From JANQUM01 sp047630355 (lineage in GTDB: Bacteria > Bacteroidota > Bacteroidia > Cytophagales > Spirosomataceae): a stretch of 64,000 nt of DNA. Location of the stretch: assembly GCA_047630355.1 (NCBI GenBank), contig JBLHXN010000002.1, positions 1 through 64,000 on the forward strand. Reading direction: 5' to 3'. Positions 1-8,942 of the stretch are shown piece after piece; the stretch's first letter is position 1; every line of letters begins with the position of its first letter. Under the pieces are notes generated by a model. It was not told where the DNA came from. It worked only from the letters and a program-made list of their open reading frames with translations, and ran no database searches. A program made the translations under genes and the position numbers.

Positions 1-2
1 CC

Positions 3-962
3 ACTACTAACGAAGGAAATAAGATGTTAAGTCAGGTTTTCCCGGCTTTCAAGAGTCCGCTAATCAGTATGGTCAGTACTTACTCTGAAACGTCAAAGAC
101 TGCTGCGGTGGCTTATTCTGGCTTGCTCTCTGCCTTGTTGGTAGATATGCTTAATAAGAAAATAGCGAACGACAACCTAAGTGCTGAGGGTTTGACGAAT
201 TACTTGCGTCAACACCATCAACCGTTATTGAGCGATTCTCCAGACGGATTGCTTGATGTTATGATACCCGCACTCGGGATGCAAGAGTTGAAGAACGTAA
301 AGTTTGCTCCGTCGAAGAAAAGCTCCGCCCGGGATGAAAATGAAAATGAGGTTGAAGTTCCTGTCACCATAGATTCTGATTTGGATTACGATGATCTTGC
401 CCGCCGACGTGGCGTTTCGGCTACTTCTCTTATCGGAATCGGAATTGTAGTAATTGGAATTGTCTTGTTTGCCTGGTGGTATTTTAATATGCGTCAGGGA
501 GCTACTACTGCTTTTAATAGTGACGAGGTAGCTACCGAAGTGCCTGTTTACGAGGCGGACTCTGCCGATTCTACTGATGCGGCATTAGCTGCCGGTAATG
601 TGGTGGAGGGGGAGTATACATCATTTGGTCAGGAACTTATTGGATACCTGAATGATGCTTCCAGCGAAAGTGGACGTGTGATTCCGATGACAAACGTCCA
701 GTTTCTAAACGGAACAACAACGGTAGATTCTTCATCTGCATTTGTGATAGATGAACTCGCCGGGATTCTGCAAAAAAATACGCAATTACAGATTCGCATT
801 TTAGGATACGATGTAGCCGGAAATAGTGTCATCGCGAACAAAAGAGCTTACACCATAAAAAGAGAACTTCTTGACAAGGGCGTCGATAATAACCGGGTTG
901 ATGCAGGCGGTACAACTACACCAGGTGAAAATGCGGTGAGTATAAAAGTTATTTCGAAGTAG
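3..962 (+). CDS. DUF937-like / OmpA-like C-terminal envelope protein (5' partial)
   Basis: The reading frame is open to the left window edge, so the ATG at 24 may be internal and the true start may lie upstream. Numbering from that ATG, residues about 15-90 resemble the C-terminal part of a DUF937 domain (helical, leucine-rich), residues 134-154 form one membrane helix, and about 203-312 look like an OmpA-type peptidoglycan-binding domain (alternating strand, IRILGYD and RAYTIKRELL segments). DUF937/OmpA fusions in Bacteroidota usually carry more than 100 further residues before this point, which supports truncation by the window. It would be anchored in an envelope membrane with the OmpA part in the periplasm. 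Its 3' end overlaps the convergent regulator gene by 14 nt. The function of DUF937 is unknown. Confidence 0.7.
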   Translation, partial: TTNEGNKMLSQVFPAFKSPLISMVSTYSETSKTAAVAYSGLLSALLVDMLNKKIANDNLSAEGLTNYLRQHHQPLLSDSPDGLLDVMIPALGMQELKNVKFAPSKKSSARDENENEVEVPVTIDSDLDYDDLARRRGVSATSLIGIGIVVIGIVLFAWWYFNMRQGATTAFNSDEVATEVPVYEADSADSTDAALAAGNVVEGEYTSFGQELIGYLNDASSESGRVIPMTNVQFLNGTTTVDSSSAFVIDELAGILQKNTQLQIRILGYDVAGNSVIANKRAYTIKRELLDKGVDNNRVDAGGTTTPGENAVSIKVISK

Positions 963-1689
963 TCGAAGCAGCCCTGTCCAGAAAAGAATGATGTTCTGCC
1001 TGACCTGGTTTGTACTTGCTTCTATCTACGCTATAATAATAAGCTCCTTTTTTTGAATAACCACGTTGTTTTTCTTCGGTTTTGATTAGGTAATTAGTAG
1101 CCAGAAGTTTTCGGCTGAAATTGCGTTTATCAAATTTGGCTTCGTAGATCGCTTCGTATAATTTTTGAAGCTGCGGTAATGTGAATTTTTCCGGAAGAAG
1201 TTCAAATCCGATAGAGTGGTGAGATGCCTTGTATCGGAGACGTTCTAGTGCATCGAAAACAATGGTCTGATGGTCAAAAAGTAGTTCTGGTAGTTCGTTT
1301 AGACCAAACCATTTCGTTTCCAAAATTTCAGAGATATTGGTGCTATAATCACTTAAGTTTATTAGGGCAAAATAGGTCACCGAAACGGTTCTATCTACGG
1401 GGTCACGATCTGGCTTGCCGTAAGCCGCTACCTGATCCAGATAAATATCATCGAGGCCCGTCAGTTCTTTCAAAATGCGGTCAGCTGCTTCGTCAAGACT
1501 CTCATCGGATTTTAGCCAGCCTCCCATCAATGACCAGGTTTGTTTGTCAGGTTCGATACCACGTTTTACCAGCAGGACTTTAAGGGACTCATTATCAAAC
1601 CCGAAAACTACTGAATCAAGTGCTACGAGGCACTTGGTTTGTTCTTTATATTGATTTAGCAAGGTTATAAAGGGGTTGAAGTCAAGCAA
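949..1689 (-). CDS. Nudix-fold transcriptional regulator, NrtR/AraR type
   Basis: This 246-residue protein has an N-terminal Nudix-like domain (about 15-150) and a C-terminal winged-helix-like region (about 160-230). That is the layout of the NrtR family and of the Bacteroides arabinose regulator AraR. The Nudix box is degenerate. After GGWLKSDE and the arginine, the two glutamates expected in REUxEExGU are replaced (RILKELTGL), so hydrolase activity is unlikely. By family analogy it would bind a sugar or ADP-ribose-like ligand and act on DNA. The start is TTG at 1689, because an in-frame stop lies just upstream and no ATG fits. No sugar catabolic genes adjoin it, so the target is unknown. 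Confidence 0.72.
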   Translation of the reverse strand: MLDFNPFITLLNQYKEQTKCLVALDSVVFGFDNESLKVLLVKRGIEPDKQTWSLMGGWLKSDESLDEAADRILKELTGLDDIYLDQVAAYGKPDRDPVDRTVSVTYFALINLSDYSTNISEILETKWFGLNELPELLFDHQTIVFDALERLRYKASHHSIGFELLPEKFTLPQLQKLYEAIYEAKFDKRNFSRKLLATNYLIKTEEKQRGYSKKGAYYYSVDRSKYKPGQAEHHSFLDRAASTTSK

Positions 1690-1744
1690 ATTAACTAAAA
1701 AAACTTCAGGGTGTCAGTATATTCACGTTTAAATCTGTCATTGA

Positions 1745-2722
1745 ATGTCTTTACTATATGTTTCGGAACTTAACTATTCAATAAAGCAAAATTCTATAAT
1801 TCTCGACTTCTCATTGGAAATCAGAGATGGTGAAATCGTAGCCATTTTAGGGGAAAGTGGTTCTGGGAAATCAACCTTGTTACGCCTCATTGCCGCACTC
1901 GAACAGCCCAATTCAGGGGCTTTGCTATTAGATAACGAACGCATAATCCCCCCCGCTGAAAAGCTCATTTCCGGACATGGGCAAATAAAATTAGTAAGAC
2001 AGGATTTTGGGTTATTTCCCAATGTTTCACTGCGAGAAAATATCTCCTACGAGTTACGTTTTTACGAAGATAGTTATCGAAACGAGCGGGTTGATAAGTT
2101 GTTAAAATTAAGTGGGTTAAAAGCTGTTTCTAACAGATTGCCTCGTGAGGTATCTGGCGGGGAACAACAGCGGGCGGTTATTGCTCGTGCTTTAGCGGAC
2201 GAACCACGACTTCTACTACTTGATGAGCCATTTAGTCACCTCGATTTACTAAATAAAATTCGGTTAAAAACGGAGGTATTAGCCACGATTCGTGAGGAGA
2301 AAAGCGGCTGTATATTTGTTACTCACGAAGTAAACGACGCTTTCGGGATAGCCGATAAAATGGTTGTTATAAAGGAAGGTAAAACGCTCCAAACCGGAAC
2401 CCCAGTTGAGATTTACGAACGCCCTAAATCTGTTTATACCGCCCAGTTAACAGGTTTATGTAACATACTTTCAAACACCGAAGTAAAAGTTTTAAAAAGC
2501 GATACAGCTGAGCCAGAATCTGTGTTTATGATTCGCCCTGAATGGTTAATTGAGCATCCAAAAGGTATTTCAGGAATTATCAAAACAATTATATTTTCGG
2601 GACATTTTTACCAATACGAGGTAGAGCTGAAAGGCGTACTCCTTAAATGGTTGAGTTTTAAACTATTTTTGGTGAACGATGAAGTAAAGTTATCGGTAAA
2701 TAAATTTTGGCAAATTAACTAG
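1745..2722 (+). CDS. ABC transporter ATP-binding protein, Fbp/Pot-like
   Basis: A 325-residue ATPase. Walker A is GESGSGKST (36-44), the Q-loop is Gln86, the signature VSGGEQQR starts at 136, Walker B LLLLDEP is at 156-162 and the H-loop His is at 194. The extra 90 or so C-terminal residues resemble the TOBE-type regulatory extension of ferric iron, spermidine or molybdate importer ATPases (FbpC/PotA/ModC). No permease or binding-protein gene is adjacent, so it is an orphan ATPase that must partner with membrane subunits encoded elsewhere. The substrate cannot be assigned. Confidence 0.85.
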   Translation: MSLLYVSELNYSIKQNSIILDFSLEIRDGEIVAILGESGSGKSTLLRLIAALEQPNSGALLLDNERIIPPAEKLISGHGQIKLVRQDFGLFPNVSLRENISYELRFYEDSYRNERVDKLLKLSGLKAVSNRLPREVSGGEQQRAVIARALADEPRLLLLDEPFSHLDLLNKIRLKTEVLATIREEKSGCIFVTHEVNDAFGIADKMVVIKEGKTLQTGTPVEIYERPKSVYTAQLTGLCNILSNTEVKVLKSDTAEPESVFMIRPEWLIEHPKGISGIIKTIIFSGHFYQYEVELKGVLLKWLSFKLFLVNDEVKLSVNKFWQIN

Positions 2723-2774
2723 TTTGTTATCTTGCCTTACTTCTAATATTTGTATTGAAATTTAGCTTTTATCT

Positions 2775-3767
2775 ATGCCTATTTTTACAACAGATAAATT
2801 CCGACCGCCTTTTTGGCAATTCAACGGACACGTGCAGACTATTTACCCGAGTTTGTTTCGTAAAGTTCCGGTTGATTATCACCGTGAACGTATTGAATTA
2901 CCCGACGGCGATTTTTTAGATTTGGATTGGGCTTACGCATCCCGAAATCCCGACGAAAGGTCTAAAAAATTAATGGTAGTCACGCACGGTTTAGAGGGTG
3001 ATTCTACTCGCCATTATGTAACCGGAATGGTGAAGAAGTTTACCGATAATGGTTACGATGGACTGGGGTGGAACTGCCGAAGTTGCAGCGGAGAAATTAA
3101 TCGTTTGCCCCGATTCTATCATCACGGTGACGCTGAAGACCTTCGTGCTGTGGTAAAATACGCTATTGAAAAATTTGGATATGACGAAATTGTGGTGGTC
3201 GGTTACAGTATGGGCGGTAGCTTAACGCTCCGTTTTTTAGGTGAGAAACCCGAATTAGTTCCTGAGCAAGTAAAAGCTGGAATTGCGGCTTCCGTGCCGT
3301 TGGATTTACCTACTTCAGTGATAGAGTTATACAAGCGGGGAAAGCGGTTTTATATGAAACGCTTCATTGATAAATTGGGCGTAAAAATTAAAGAGAAATC
3401 ATTGATGTATCCTGATAACGAGATGCTTAGCGTAGCGGAATACGAAAAAATTAAGGATTTCCATCAGTTTGATAGCCGATATACTGCTCCGTTGCACGGT
3501 TTTGAGGGAGCAGATCAGTTCTACGAGTTTGCCAGTGCCAAGCCGTTATTGAAAAATATCAATCGCCCAACGCTAATTGTTCAGGCTTTGAATGATCCTT
3601 TTCTGTCGCCGCCGTGCTTTGATTTGGGCGATGCGAAGAATAACGCAAACCTTACATTAGAAGTCACCGAAAAAGGTGGACACGTGGGCTTTATCCAAGC
3701 TGGAAGCGATGAGAATTACGTGGAAAAGAGAGCGTGGGAATTTGTGGATGAAGTATTCGCTGGCTAA
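2775..3767 (+). CDS. Alpha/beta hydrolase, YheT/EMB8 family
   Basis: A 330-residue cytosolic hydrolase that starts with the family hallmark of an FxPPFWQFNGHVQT-like segment (8-22). The nucleophile elbow GYSMGG places the catalytic Ser at 145. Asp274 (ALNDPF) and His303 (GGHVGF) complete the triad. Length and motif order match the YheT family of putative short-chain or lipid esterases, whose physiological substrate is not established. It follows the ABC ATPase by 52 nt on the same strand and may share its transcript. It converges with the DUF3037 gene with only 2 nt between the stops. Confidence 0.88.
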   Translation: MPIFTTDKFRPPFWQFNGHVQTIYPSLFRKVPVDYHRERIELPDGDFLDLDWAYASRNPDERSKKLMVVTHGLEGDSTRHYVTGMVKKFTDNGYDGLGWNCRSCSGEINRLPRFYHHGDAEDLRAVVKYAIEKFGYDEIVVVGYSMGGSLTLRFLGEKPELVPEQVKAGIAASVPLDLPTSVIELYKRGKRFYMKRFIDKLGVKIKEKSLMYPDNEMLSVAEYEKIKDFHQFDSRYTAPLHGFEGADQFYEFASAKPLLKNINRPTLIVQALNDPFLSPPCFDLGDAKNNANLTLEVTEKGGHVGFIQAGSDENYVEKRAWEFVDEVFAG

Positions 3768-3769
3768 TA

Positions 3770-4153
3770 TTAAAGCACATACCGTTCAAACAGTTCATCC
3801 AACACCTTTTCGGGTTCGTGACAAAGACCGGGATGCGTTTTTGAGCTTTGAATAATGGTACTTCTCGAAGCGGTCAACCATCTAAATCGTGAAGAAAGTT
3901 CAAATTTCCCAATCGCTCCACCGTTGGGTTCGCCATTACAAATTGATTCCCAGGCCTCGATGTATTTACGAATTAAATCAACGTCGGTTTCGGACGAAAA
4001 AGCGGCTATCCGTTTTCCGTTTATTTCGAATTTAATTCCCAGATATTTCTTTCGTTTAGAAAAAATAATTACGCCGATATTTAGAAATTCTTCGCGTTCT
4101 ACTTTCGGTACTAATCGGATTACGGCGTATTCATACGTAACTTTATCTTGCAT
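3770..4153 (-). CDS. DUF3037 family protein
   Basis: This 127-residue protein has the DUF3037 pattern: an N-terminal YEYAVIRLVP strand, then REEFLNIGVIIF, a conserved central ERIxAF-like segment (KRIAAF) and SRFRWLTASRS near the end. No signal peptide or membrane segment is present, so it is probably cytosolic. Its start lies inside the end of the upstream HipA-like kinase gene (11-nt overlap), indicating translational coupling. DUF3037 genes are commonly found next to HipA-like kinase genes. The function is unknown, with partner or substrate of the kinase as reasonable guesses. Confidence 0.85.
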   Translation of the reverse strand: MQDKVTYEYAVIRLVPKVEREEFLNIGVIIFSKRKKYLGIKFEINGKRIAAFSSETDVDLIRKYIEAWESICNGEPNGGAIGKFELSSRFRWLTASRSTIIQSSKTHPGLCHEPEKVLDELFERYVL

Positions 4154-4922
4154 CGGTGGCTTCTTTAGCTAACGCATCAATATTATTAAGTTTCGCACAC
4201 AAAAAAATAACGTATGCTTTTCGCATTTCGTCGGGTGTTAACGGGTTCGACTCTTCCATCAACCAATCTTCGGGTATCGCCGAAACAATTTCCCGGATTG
4301 TGTCTTCAGTGATGAACTTCTTTATTTCTTCTTTGACTTCGTTTAGATTCTCCGCTCGGTCGAGTAAAACGTGTTCTTTTATGGCGGGGAATGTGCGGGA
4401 AAGGTGAGATTCCCAGTTTTGCCAATTGTGGTGAAAGTATAAACTCGCCCCGTGGTCAATGAGCCATAATTCCTTGTTCCAGTTGAGTAAATTTGTGTTT
4501 TTTGCCGTTCGGTCAATATTCGTAATAATGCTATCGAGCAGCACAACTTTGGAAGCGGACAGAGAATCCGCAACCGAAACGAGTGGGTCGTAAGTAATTG
4601 CTCCCGAAAGAAAGTGTAATCCGAGATTCAACCCGACGCTGAATTTTAATAAATCCTGAATTTCTTCGTCTGGTTCGGTTTTACTGAATGAATCATCGAG
4701 GTTCATGAAGACTAACTCGGGGACGTTCAGACCGATTCCTTTTGCCAAAAGCCCACCAATTAGTTCGGCAATCAATGCTCTTTTTCCTTGTCCGGCTCCC
4801 CGAAATTTAATGACGTACAAGAACCCATCATCTGCCTGCACAATGGCGGGTAATGATCCGCCTTCGCGTAACGGTTGCACGTATTGGGTTACGTTTACGG
4901 TTCTTATTTCGAGTTTTTTCAT
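4143..4922 (-). CDS. HipA-like kinase (HipA_2 type)
   Basis: A 259-residue protein. A likely ATP-binding lysine is Lys39 (VIKF). The catalytic segment NIDRTAKNTN (135-144) supplies Asp137 and Asn142 in the manner of the HipA D-x4-N motif, and a metal-binding IDHGA motif has Asp156. It is shorter than classical HipA (about 440 residues) and lacks the N-terminal subdomain, fitting the compact HipA_2 group. It heads a two-gene unit with DUF3037 (11-nt overlap). No HipB-like antitoxin is adjacent, so a classical toxin-antitoxin role is not supported by context. The substrate is unknown. Confidence 0.82.
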   Translation of the reverse strand: MKKLEIRTVNVTQYVQPLREGGSLPAIVQADDGFLYVIKFRGAGQGKRALIAELIGGLLAKGIGLNVPELVFMNLDDSFSKTEPDEEIQDLLKFSVGLNLGLHFLSGAITYDPLVSVADSLSASKVVLLDSIITNIDRTAKNTNLLNWNKELWLIDHGASLYFHHNWQNWESHLSRTFPAIKEHVLLDRAENLNEVKEEIKKFITEDTIREIVSAIPEDWLMEESNPLTPDEMRKAYVIFLCAKLNNIDALAKEATDAR

Positions 4923-5080
4923 GAATTCTCTTACGGCACAATTATTGGCTCTACAAAATAGTATTGGGTTATTTTAACTCCTCCTTTTTTCCCGAATGAC
5001 TCGGGACGAGTAGTTTTGATACAAAGAAGCAAAAATCAAGGTTGAATTCATCTCTTAACGCTGAAAACAATAAAAAGGCT

Positions 5081-5120
5081 AAATTTCGTAAACTCGCTTT
5101 GCTCAAACAGCACGAAATTC
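5081..5120. repeat. Intergenic repeat fragment with inverted arms
   Basis: Arms AATTTCGT (5082-5089) and ACGAAATT (5112-5119) enclose a loop reading roughly AAACTCGCTTTGCTCAAACA. I recognise this as similar to a short repeat seen between genes in many Bacteroidota genomes. The preceding stretch (4989-5040) also has a small CCCGA/TCGGG hairpin. No gene is seen in 4923-5220. Confidence 0.4.
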
Positions 5121-5220
5121 TTAACGACTTTTTTGTTATTTTCGCTAAAATGAATAAGACCGAACTGATTTGTAACAACACAAATATCTTCTAAGTCTAA
5201 TAAATAGGTGTTTGGACTAC

Positions 5221-5937
5221 CTACTTTTTGACAAATACCATGCAATGTTGCCACGGTAAATTTCCGATATTTTTTTGAAGTTTGAAACCAGTGGCTTTCA
5301 TTTCTTTTACCGCTTGTTTTTCGGTCATCTTGTGTAACGGTTTGATAGGAACGTTACGGTCCTCGCCACGGTATTCGATTAGATAAATTTTGCCATCAGA
5401 ACGAAGGGCTTTTTTCATTGAAGCTACCATTTCTACCGGAAAATCAAACTCGTGATAAACGTCTACCATTAATATTTTATCCACCGAGTTTTCGGGTAAA
5501 TTTACACTTTGAGTAGAGCCTTTTATGAGGTTGACGTTTTGAATATTACCTTCTTCCTTCCGCAATTTCATTGAAGCCAGCATTTCATCCTGAATATCAA
5601 CGGCGTAAACCGTTCCGTTTTCTGTCAAAGGAGCCATTCTGAAAACGTGGTAACCCGAACCCGCTCCAATATCAGCAATGTCGTCACCGGGTTGAATATC
5701 CATGTTTTTAATAAGCTTAGAAGTATTTTCTTCCTCTTCGCGGTCACTGCGTTCCAGCCAGTCAATTCCCTGAAAACCCATAACGTGAGCAATTTCCCGA
5801 TCCATGTACCATTTCCCGATTCCACTTGGATCGCCAGTTTTGTAAACGTACACGTCACTTTTCGGAGTTTCTTTTTGAGCCGTGGATTTGCAGGAAATGA
5901 AGAGTAAAATAAACAGAAAATAGATGATGTTTCTCAT
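5221..5937 (-). CDS. Lipoprotein-anchored class I SAM-dependent methyltransferase
   Basis: A 238-residue protein. Residues 1-16 look like a lipoprotein signal ending in a lipobox (LFISC, Cys16). After it comes a Rossmann methyltransferase core: motif I DIGAGSGYH, the acidic VDIQDEM after strand 2, and a DVYHEF motif that fits family post-motifs. The predicted reaction is methyl transfer from S-adenosylmethionine to an unknown acceptor. The export signal is odd, since SAM is cytosolic, but similar signal-bearing methyltransferases are annotated in Bacteroidota. The gene is isolated between repeat-bearing intergenic regions. Confidence 0.82.
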   Translation of the reverse strand: MRNIIYFLFILLFISCKSTAQKETPKSDVYVYKTGDPSGIGKWYMDREIAHVMGFQGIDWLERSDREEEENTSKLIKNMDIQPGDDIADIGAGSGYHVFRMAPLTENGTVYAVDIQDEMLASMKLRKEEGNIQNVNLIKGSTQSVNLPENSVDKILMVDVYHEFDFPVEMVASMKKALRSDGKIYLIEYRGEDRNVPIKPLHKMTEKQAVKEMKATGFKLQKNIGNLPWQHCMVFVKK

Positions 5938-5989
5938 GGTGGAATTATTGAATGTTTTCTATAATATAGACATTCAATAGTAGGGAAAT

Positions 5990-6170
5990 GTTTATTCGAT
6001 ACAACGTATTGCTTCGCTGGAGCAAATGAATTATTGTTTAAATTATTTTTTCTACAAAGGTTTTGCTTCGAATGGGGCAATCGTCTTACGCCGATTCCTT
6101 GTTTTTCTATGAAGGTATTGCTCCAACGGAGCAATACCTTCATAGAATTCATGGCGATAAACCTTTAATT
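5990..6170. repeat. Repeat cluster with 20-bp perfect hairpin
   Basis: The stretch carries repeated modules of the type GCTTCG..GGAGC/GGGGC. Its centre is a perfect inverted repeat with 20-bp arms (6105-6124 and 6128-6147) and a 3-nt loop. The module GCTCCAACGGAGC followed by TA and a TAGAA tail recurs at 11446-11475 as GCTCCATCGGAGC. This marks a small dispersed repeat family. The small open frames here are by-products of the repeat. No gene is seen in 5938-6234. Confidence 0.6.
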
Positions 6171-6234
6171 CCTTTGAAAATAAAAAATTTGCCATGCAAT
6201 TGCGTGGCAAATTTCGATTACCCTAAACTAAACT

Positions 6235-8703
6235 TTAATTATTTCCGCCCGCCCGATTCTTCTCAGTGTCAGTAGCGGTGCTGCGACGACGAGTGGCTTT
6301 CACGTTTTGGTTTCCAAAATTATACGAGAACGTAACCGAAGCTCGGCGACTTGTCCAACGGGATTGAACATTCAAATCTACGTTTTGATAATCTACCCGA
6401 CCGTTAAAGAAAGAGGTTAGGAAAATATCGCTGATGTTTAGCTTCAAGCGTCCTTTTTTATCCCAAAATGACTTGGATACTCCGGCGTTGACCGCGTACT
6501 GTGGTTTTATTGCCTGAACAATTCCGTAAACGTTTGGCGAGTTATACCACATGTTTACTTCGGCTGTCCAGTTCTTAGGAAGTGTGAATGTACTGGACGT
6601 ATAAAAGTTGTACGCAAATTGACCTACGTCTAACTGTCCGCCCGAAAGGTCATCGTCCTGAAAACGGTTGTAATACGCACTGATTTGATTTATCATCATC
6701 CACCATTTTGTAACCGGAACGGGTAGCGAGAGATTTGCCGAATAGCTCTCAAATTGGTCGAGGTTCATGGAAGTTTGCTTGGTTGTGCGGGTAGCATCAT
6801 CCTGAACAATGACGTCATTTATATAATCTACCGTATTTGAATAGCCCAAGGCAAGCGACATGGACCTTTTGTAGGTGTAGGTAAGTTCTAAGTTATCGGT
6901 GAATTGTGGCTGCAAAAATGGATTGCCTTCTTCAAATGTAAACGGGTCCAGGAAGAATAAAAACGGATTGAGTTGCGAGTAATTCGGACGGTCAATGCGG
7001 CGACTATAAGAGTACCTTACCGAATGGTCTTCGCTGATGTTTTGGTTCAAGAAGAACGTCGGGAAAAGTGATAAATAATTACGTTCGACTACTTTATTCA
7101 ACGTCACTGAGTTACCTTTAGAGTACGTATGTTCGGCACGAAGTCCGGCTTGTACGCTCCATTTCTCCCATTGTTTTCCTACGTTTATATAGGCGGCGTT
7201 CACTAATTCATCGTAAACGAACGTGTTGGTTTTTCCTTTGTCGATTGTCCAGGTTTCGTCAATGTTTTGTTCAAAAAGGAAATCGTTATCTGTTTTCACA
7301 AAGCCGGATTTTAAGCCCGTTTCGAGTTTGATTTTATTTTCGAGTGGTAATGTGAAATCCACTTTTGCGGCGTAAATGTTTACGTAAGTTGGCGTGGTGT
7401 TACGTTGCAGAATACTTTCCGTCAAGCGATTATTCGCATCGAAATAATCAGTATTGAAAGTCTGAAATCCATCATTATAGAATCCTGAATAATCAGCGTC
7501 GAATGTTAATTCTTTGCCTTTACCGTCAAACTCGTGCTTGATGTTAAAGTTCGCTGAAACGTTCTGATTTTTTGTGGCTAAAGCCGAATTCTGAACCAAC
7601 GAACTCGCCGACATCACGTCACCGCTTACTTCTTTGATTTCGGTGCGGTTTAATCCGGTTAGATTCCCGTCCCAAAAGCCGCCGTCGAGCATAATCCCGA
7701 TGGTTGTCTTCTTTGAAACAAAATAATCCACTCCGAATTTTCCCGAGTAATAATATCCTAATGTATTACGCTGCGATAATTGATCGAAAATACTTTTGGT
7801 GTTTTCAAAGTTTACAATACGGTACAAATTATTGTCGTTGTAATTGGTGTTTCGGTTTACCCCAATATTTCCGTAAATATTAAATTTTTCGGAGCGATTA
7901 TTAAGATTTAAGTTGACTGAACCTCGAGATAAATCACCAAAAGAATCTGGGATAAATGCCTGACCTGCCGAAGCCGAAAAACTGCCATTTGTACCGAAAG
8001 CCTGATTTTTCTTGAGTTTAATATTAATTATTCCCGAAGTTCCCGCTGCGTCGTATTTTGAAGACGGGTTAGTAATAATCTCGATGCTCGAAATTTGGTC
8101 ACTGCTCATATTTCGAAGCACTTGAGTGAGTTGGTCGTTTGAAAGGTAGCTGCGTTTTCCATCAATCATGATTAAAACTCCAGTCTTGTTCTTTAGCTTA
8201 ATCTGGTCGCTTTGACGGTCAATCATAACGCCTGGAGCTTTCTCTAAAACTTCCAACGCCGTGCTACCGCTGCCCACTATACTATTTTCCACATTAAGTA
8301 TGGTGCGGTCAACTTGTTGCTCGATAAATGGCTTTTTAACTGACACAACTACTTCTTTCAATTCAGTAGAAGAAAGCTGCAATTTTATTGGTTGAAACTT
8401 AACGATTGCGTTAGCTTCATTCACGGTAAAAAGGGGTGAGGCGAAATCATCGTACCCGACCATCGAAGCTTTAATAAAGTACTGACTGTCAGTAATATTT
8501 TCGATGATATACGCTCCGTCAATGTCAGTGACCGAAGCCTTGGCAAGTGTGGAGTCGGCGGCCTTCATAAGCAAGATGTTTGCGAAGGGCATTGCCACGT
8601 CTTTTTCGTCGAGCAGTGTGCCAGCCACGGTTTGTTTGGATTGGGCAAAGGAAGTCTGGGCCGTCATGATGACGGCAGTTAGGATAAGTAATAGCTTTTT
8701 CAT
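6235..8703 (-). CDS. TonB-dependent outer-membrane beta-barrel receptor family protein
   Basis: An 822-residue protein with a signal peptide (1-20, ending SFAQ), a carboxypeptidase-regulatory-like domain (about 25-110), a plug region (about 120-230; VLEKAPGV, MIDGKRSYL, SIEIITNPSSKYDAAGTSGIINI) and a long C-terminal beta barrel. The pattern is that of the outer membrane beta-barrel family (PF14905 type), usually annotated TonB-dependent receptor. The ligand is unknown and no SusD partner is adjacent, which argues against a classical glycan importer. It is transcribed alone. Confidence 0.88.
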   Translation of the reverse strand: MKKLLLILTAVIMTAQTSFAQSKQTVAGTLLDEKDVAMPFANILLMKAADSTLAKASVTDIDGAYIIENITDSQYFIKASMVGYDDFASPLFTVNEANAIVKFQPIKLQLSSTELKEVVVSVKKPFIEQQVDRTILNVENSIVGSGSTALEVLEKAPGVMIDRQSDQIKLKNKTGVLIMIDGKRSYLSNDQLTQVLRNMSSDQISSIEIITNPSSKYDAAGTSGIINIKLKKNQAFGTNGSFSASAGQAFIPDSFGDLSRGSVNLNLNNRSEKFNIYGNIGVNRNTNYNDNNLYRIVNFENTKSIFDQLSQRNTLGYYYSGKFGVDYFVSKKTTIGIMLDGGFWDGNLTGLNRTEIKEVSGDVMSASSLVQNSALATKNQNVSANFNIKHEFDGKGKELTFDADYSGFYNDGFQTFNTDYFDANNRLTESILQRNTTPTYVNIYAAKVDFTLPLENKIKLETGLKSGFVKTDNDFLFEQNIDETWTIDKGKTNTFVYDELVNAAYINVGKQWEKWSVQAGLRAEHTYSKGNSVTLNKVVERNYLSLFPTFFLNQNISEDHSVRYSYSRRIDRPNYSQLNPFLFFLDPFTFEEGNPFLQPQFTDNLELTYTYKRSMSLALGYSNTVDYINDVIVQDDATRTTKQTSMNLDQFESYSANLSLPVPVTKWWMMINQISAYYNRFQDDDLSGGQLDVGQFAYNFYTSSTFTLPKNWTAEVNMWYNSPNVYGIVQAIKPQYAVNAGVSKSFWDKKGRLKLNISDIFLTSFFNGRVDYQNVDLNVQSRWTSRRASVTFSYNFGNQNVKATRRRSTATDTEKNRAGGNN

Positions 8704-8727
8704 TTTCTGTGCTTAGTTTTTGCAGTT

Positions 8728-8741
8728 CCGATAATTATCGG
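8728..8741. repeat. Palindrome CCGATAATTATCGG
   Basis: A perfect 14-bp palindrome in the leader of the receptor gene. A sister copy, CCGATAGCTATCGG, lies at 36775-36788, again inside an intergenic region. Both are preceded by GTT and followed by G, which suggests one short palindromic repeat family. No gene lies in 8704-9020. Confidence 0.55.
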
Positions 8742-8942
8742 GGTAGCTTCTTCTTTTGTGTATATGTTTTTTTCTTTTTCATAATTACATCACAAAGGAA
8801 AGGTATTATGTAATGCCAAGTAGCTGTCAATACACAAGTGGTTTTATTCTTGTGATGAATGGTTTTGCTTAATTGATGTAGAAGCACGGTGAAAGGTTGT
8901 ACTATTTTTAAACTTTTTTAAAAATGGGCGTTTAAAACTAAA

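Noticed and set aside
1441..1520. Nudix hydrolase activity for the 949-1689 protein
   Set aside because: Two catalytic Glu of the Nudix box are replaced, and a winged-helix tail is present.
3770..4922. Classical HipBA toxin-antitoxin system
   Set aside because: No HipB-like helix-turn-helix gene is present and the kinase lacks the N-terminal HipA subdomain.
5048..5254. Small minus-strand frame at the end of the methyltransferase gene
   Set aside because: It is an overlapping shadow frame continuing into repeat DNA.
5934..6275. Small frames of about 70 residues on both strands
   Set aside because: They are produced by the inverted repeat cluster and share no features with proteins.
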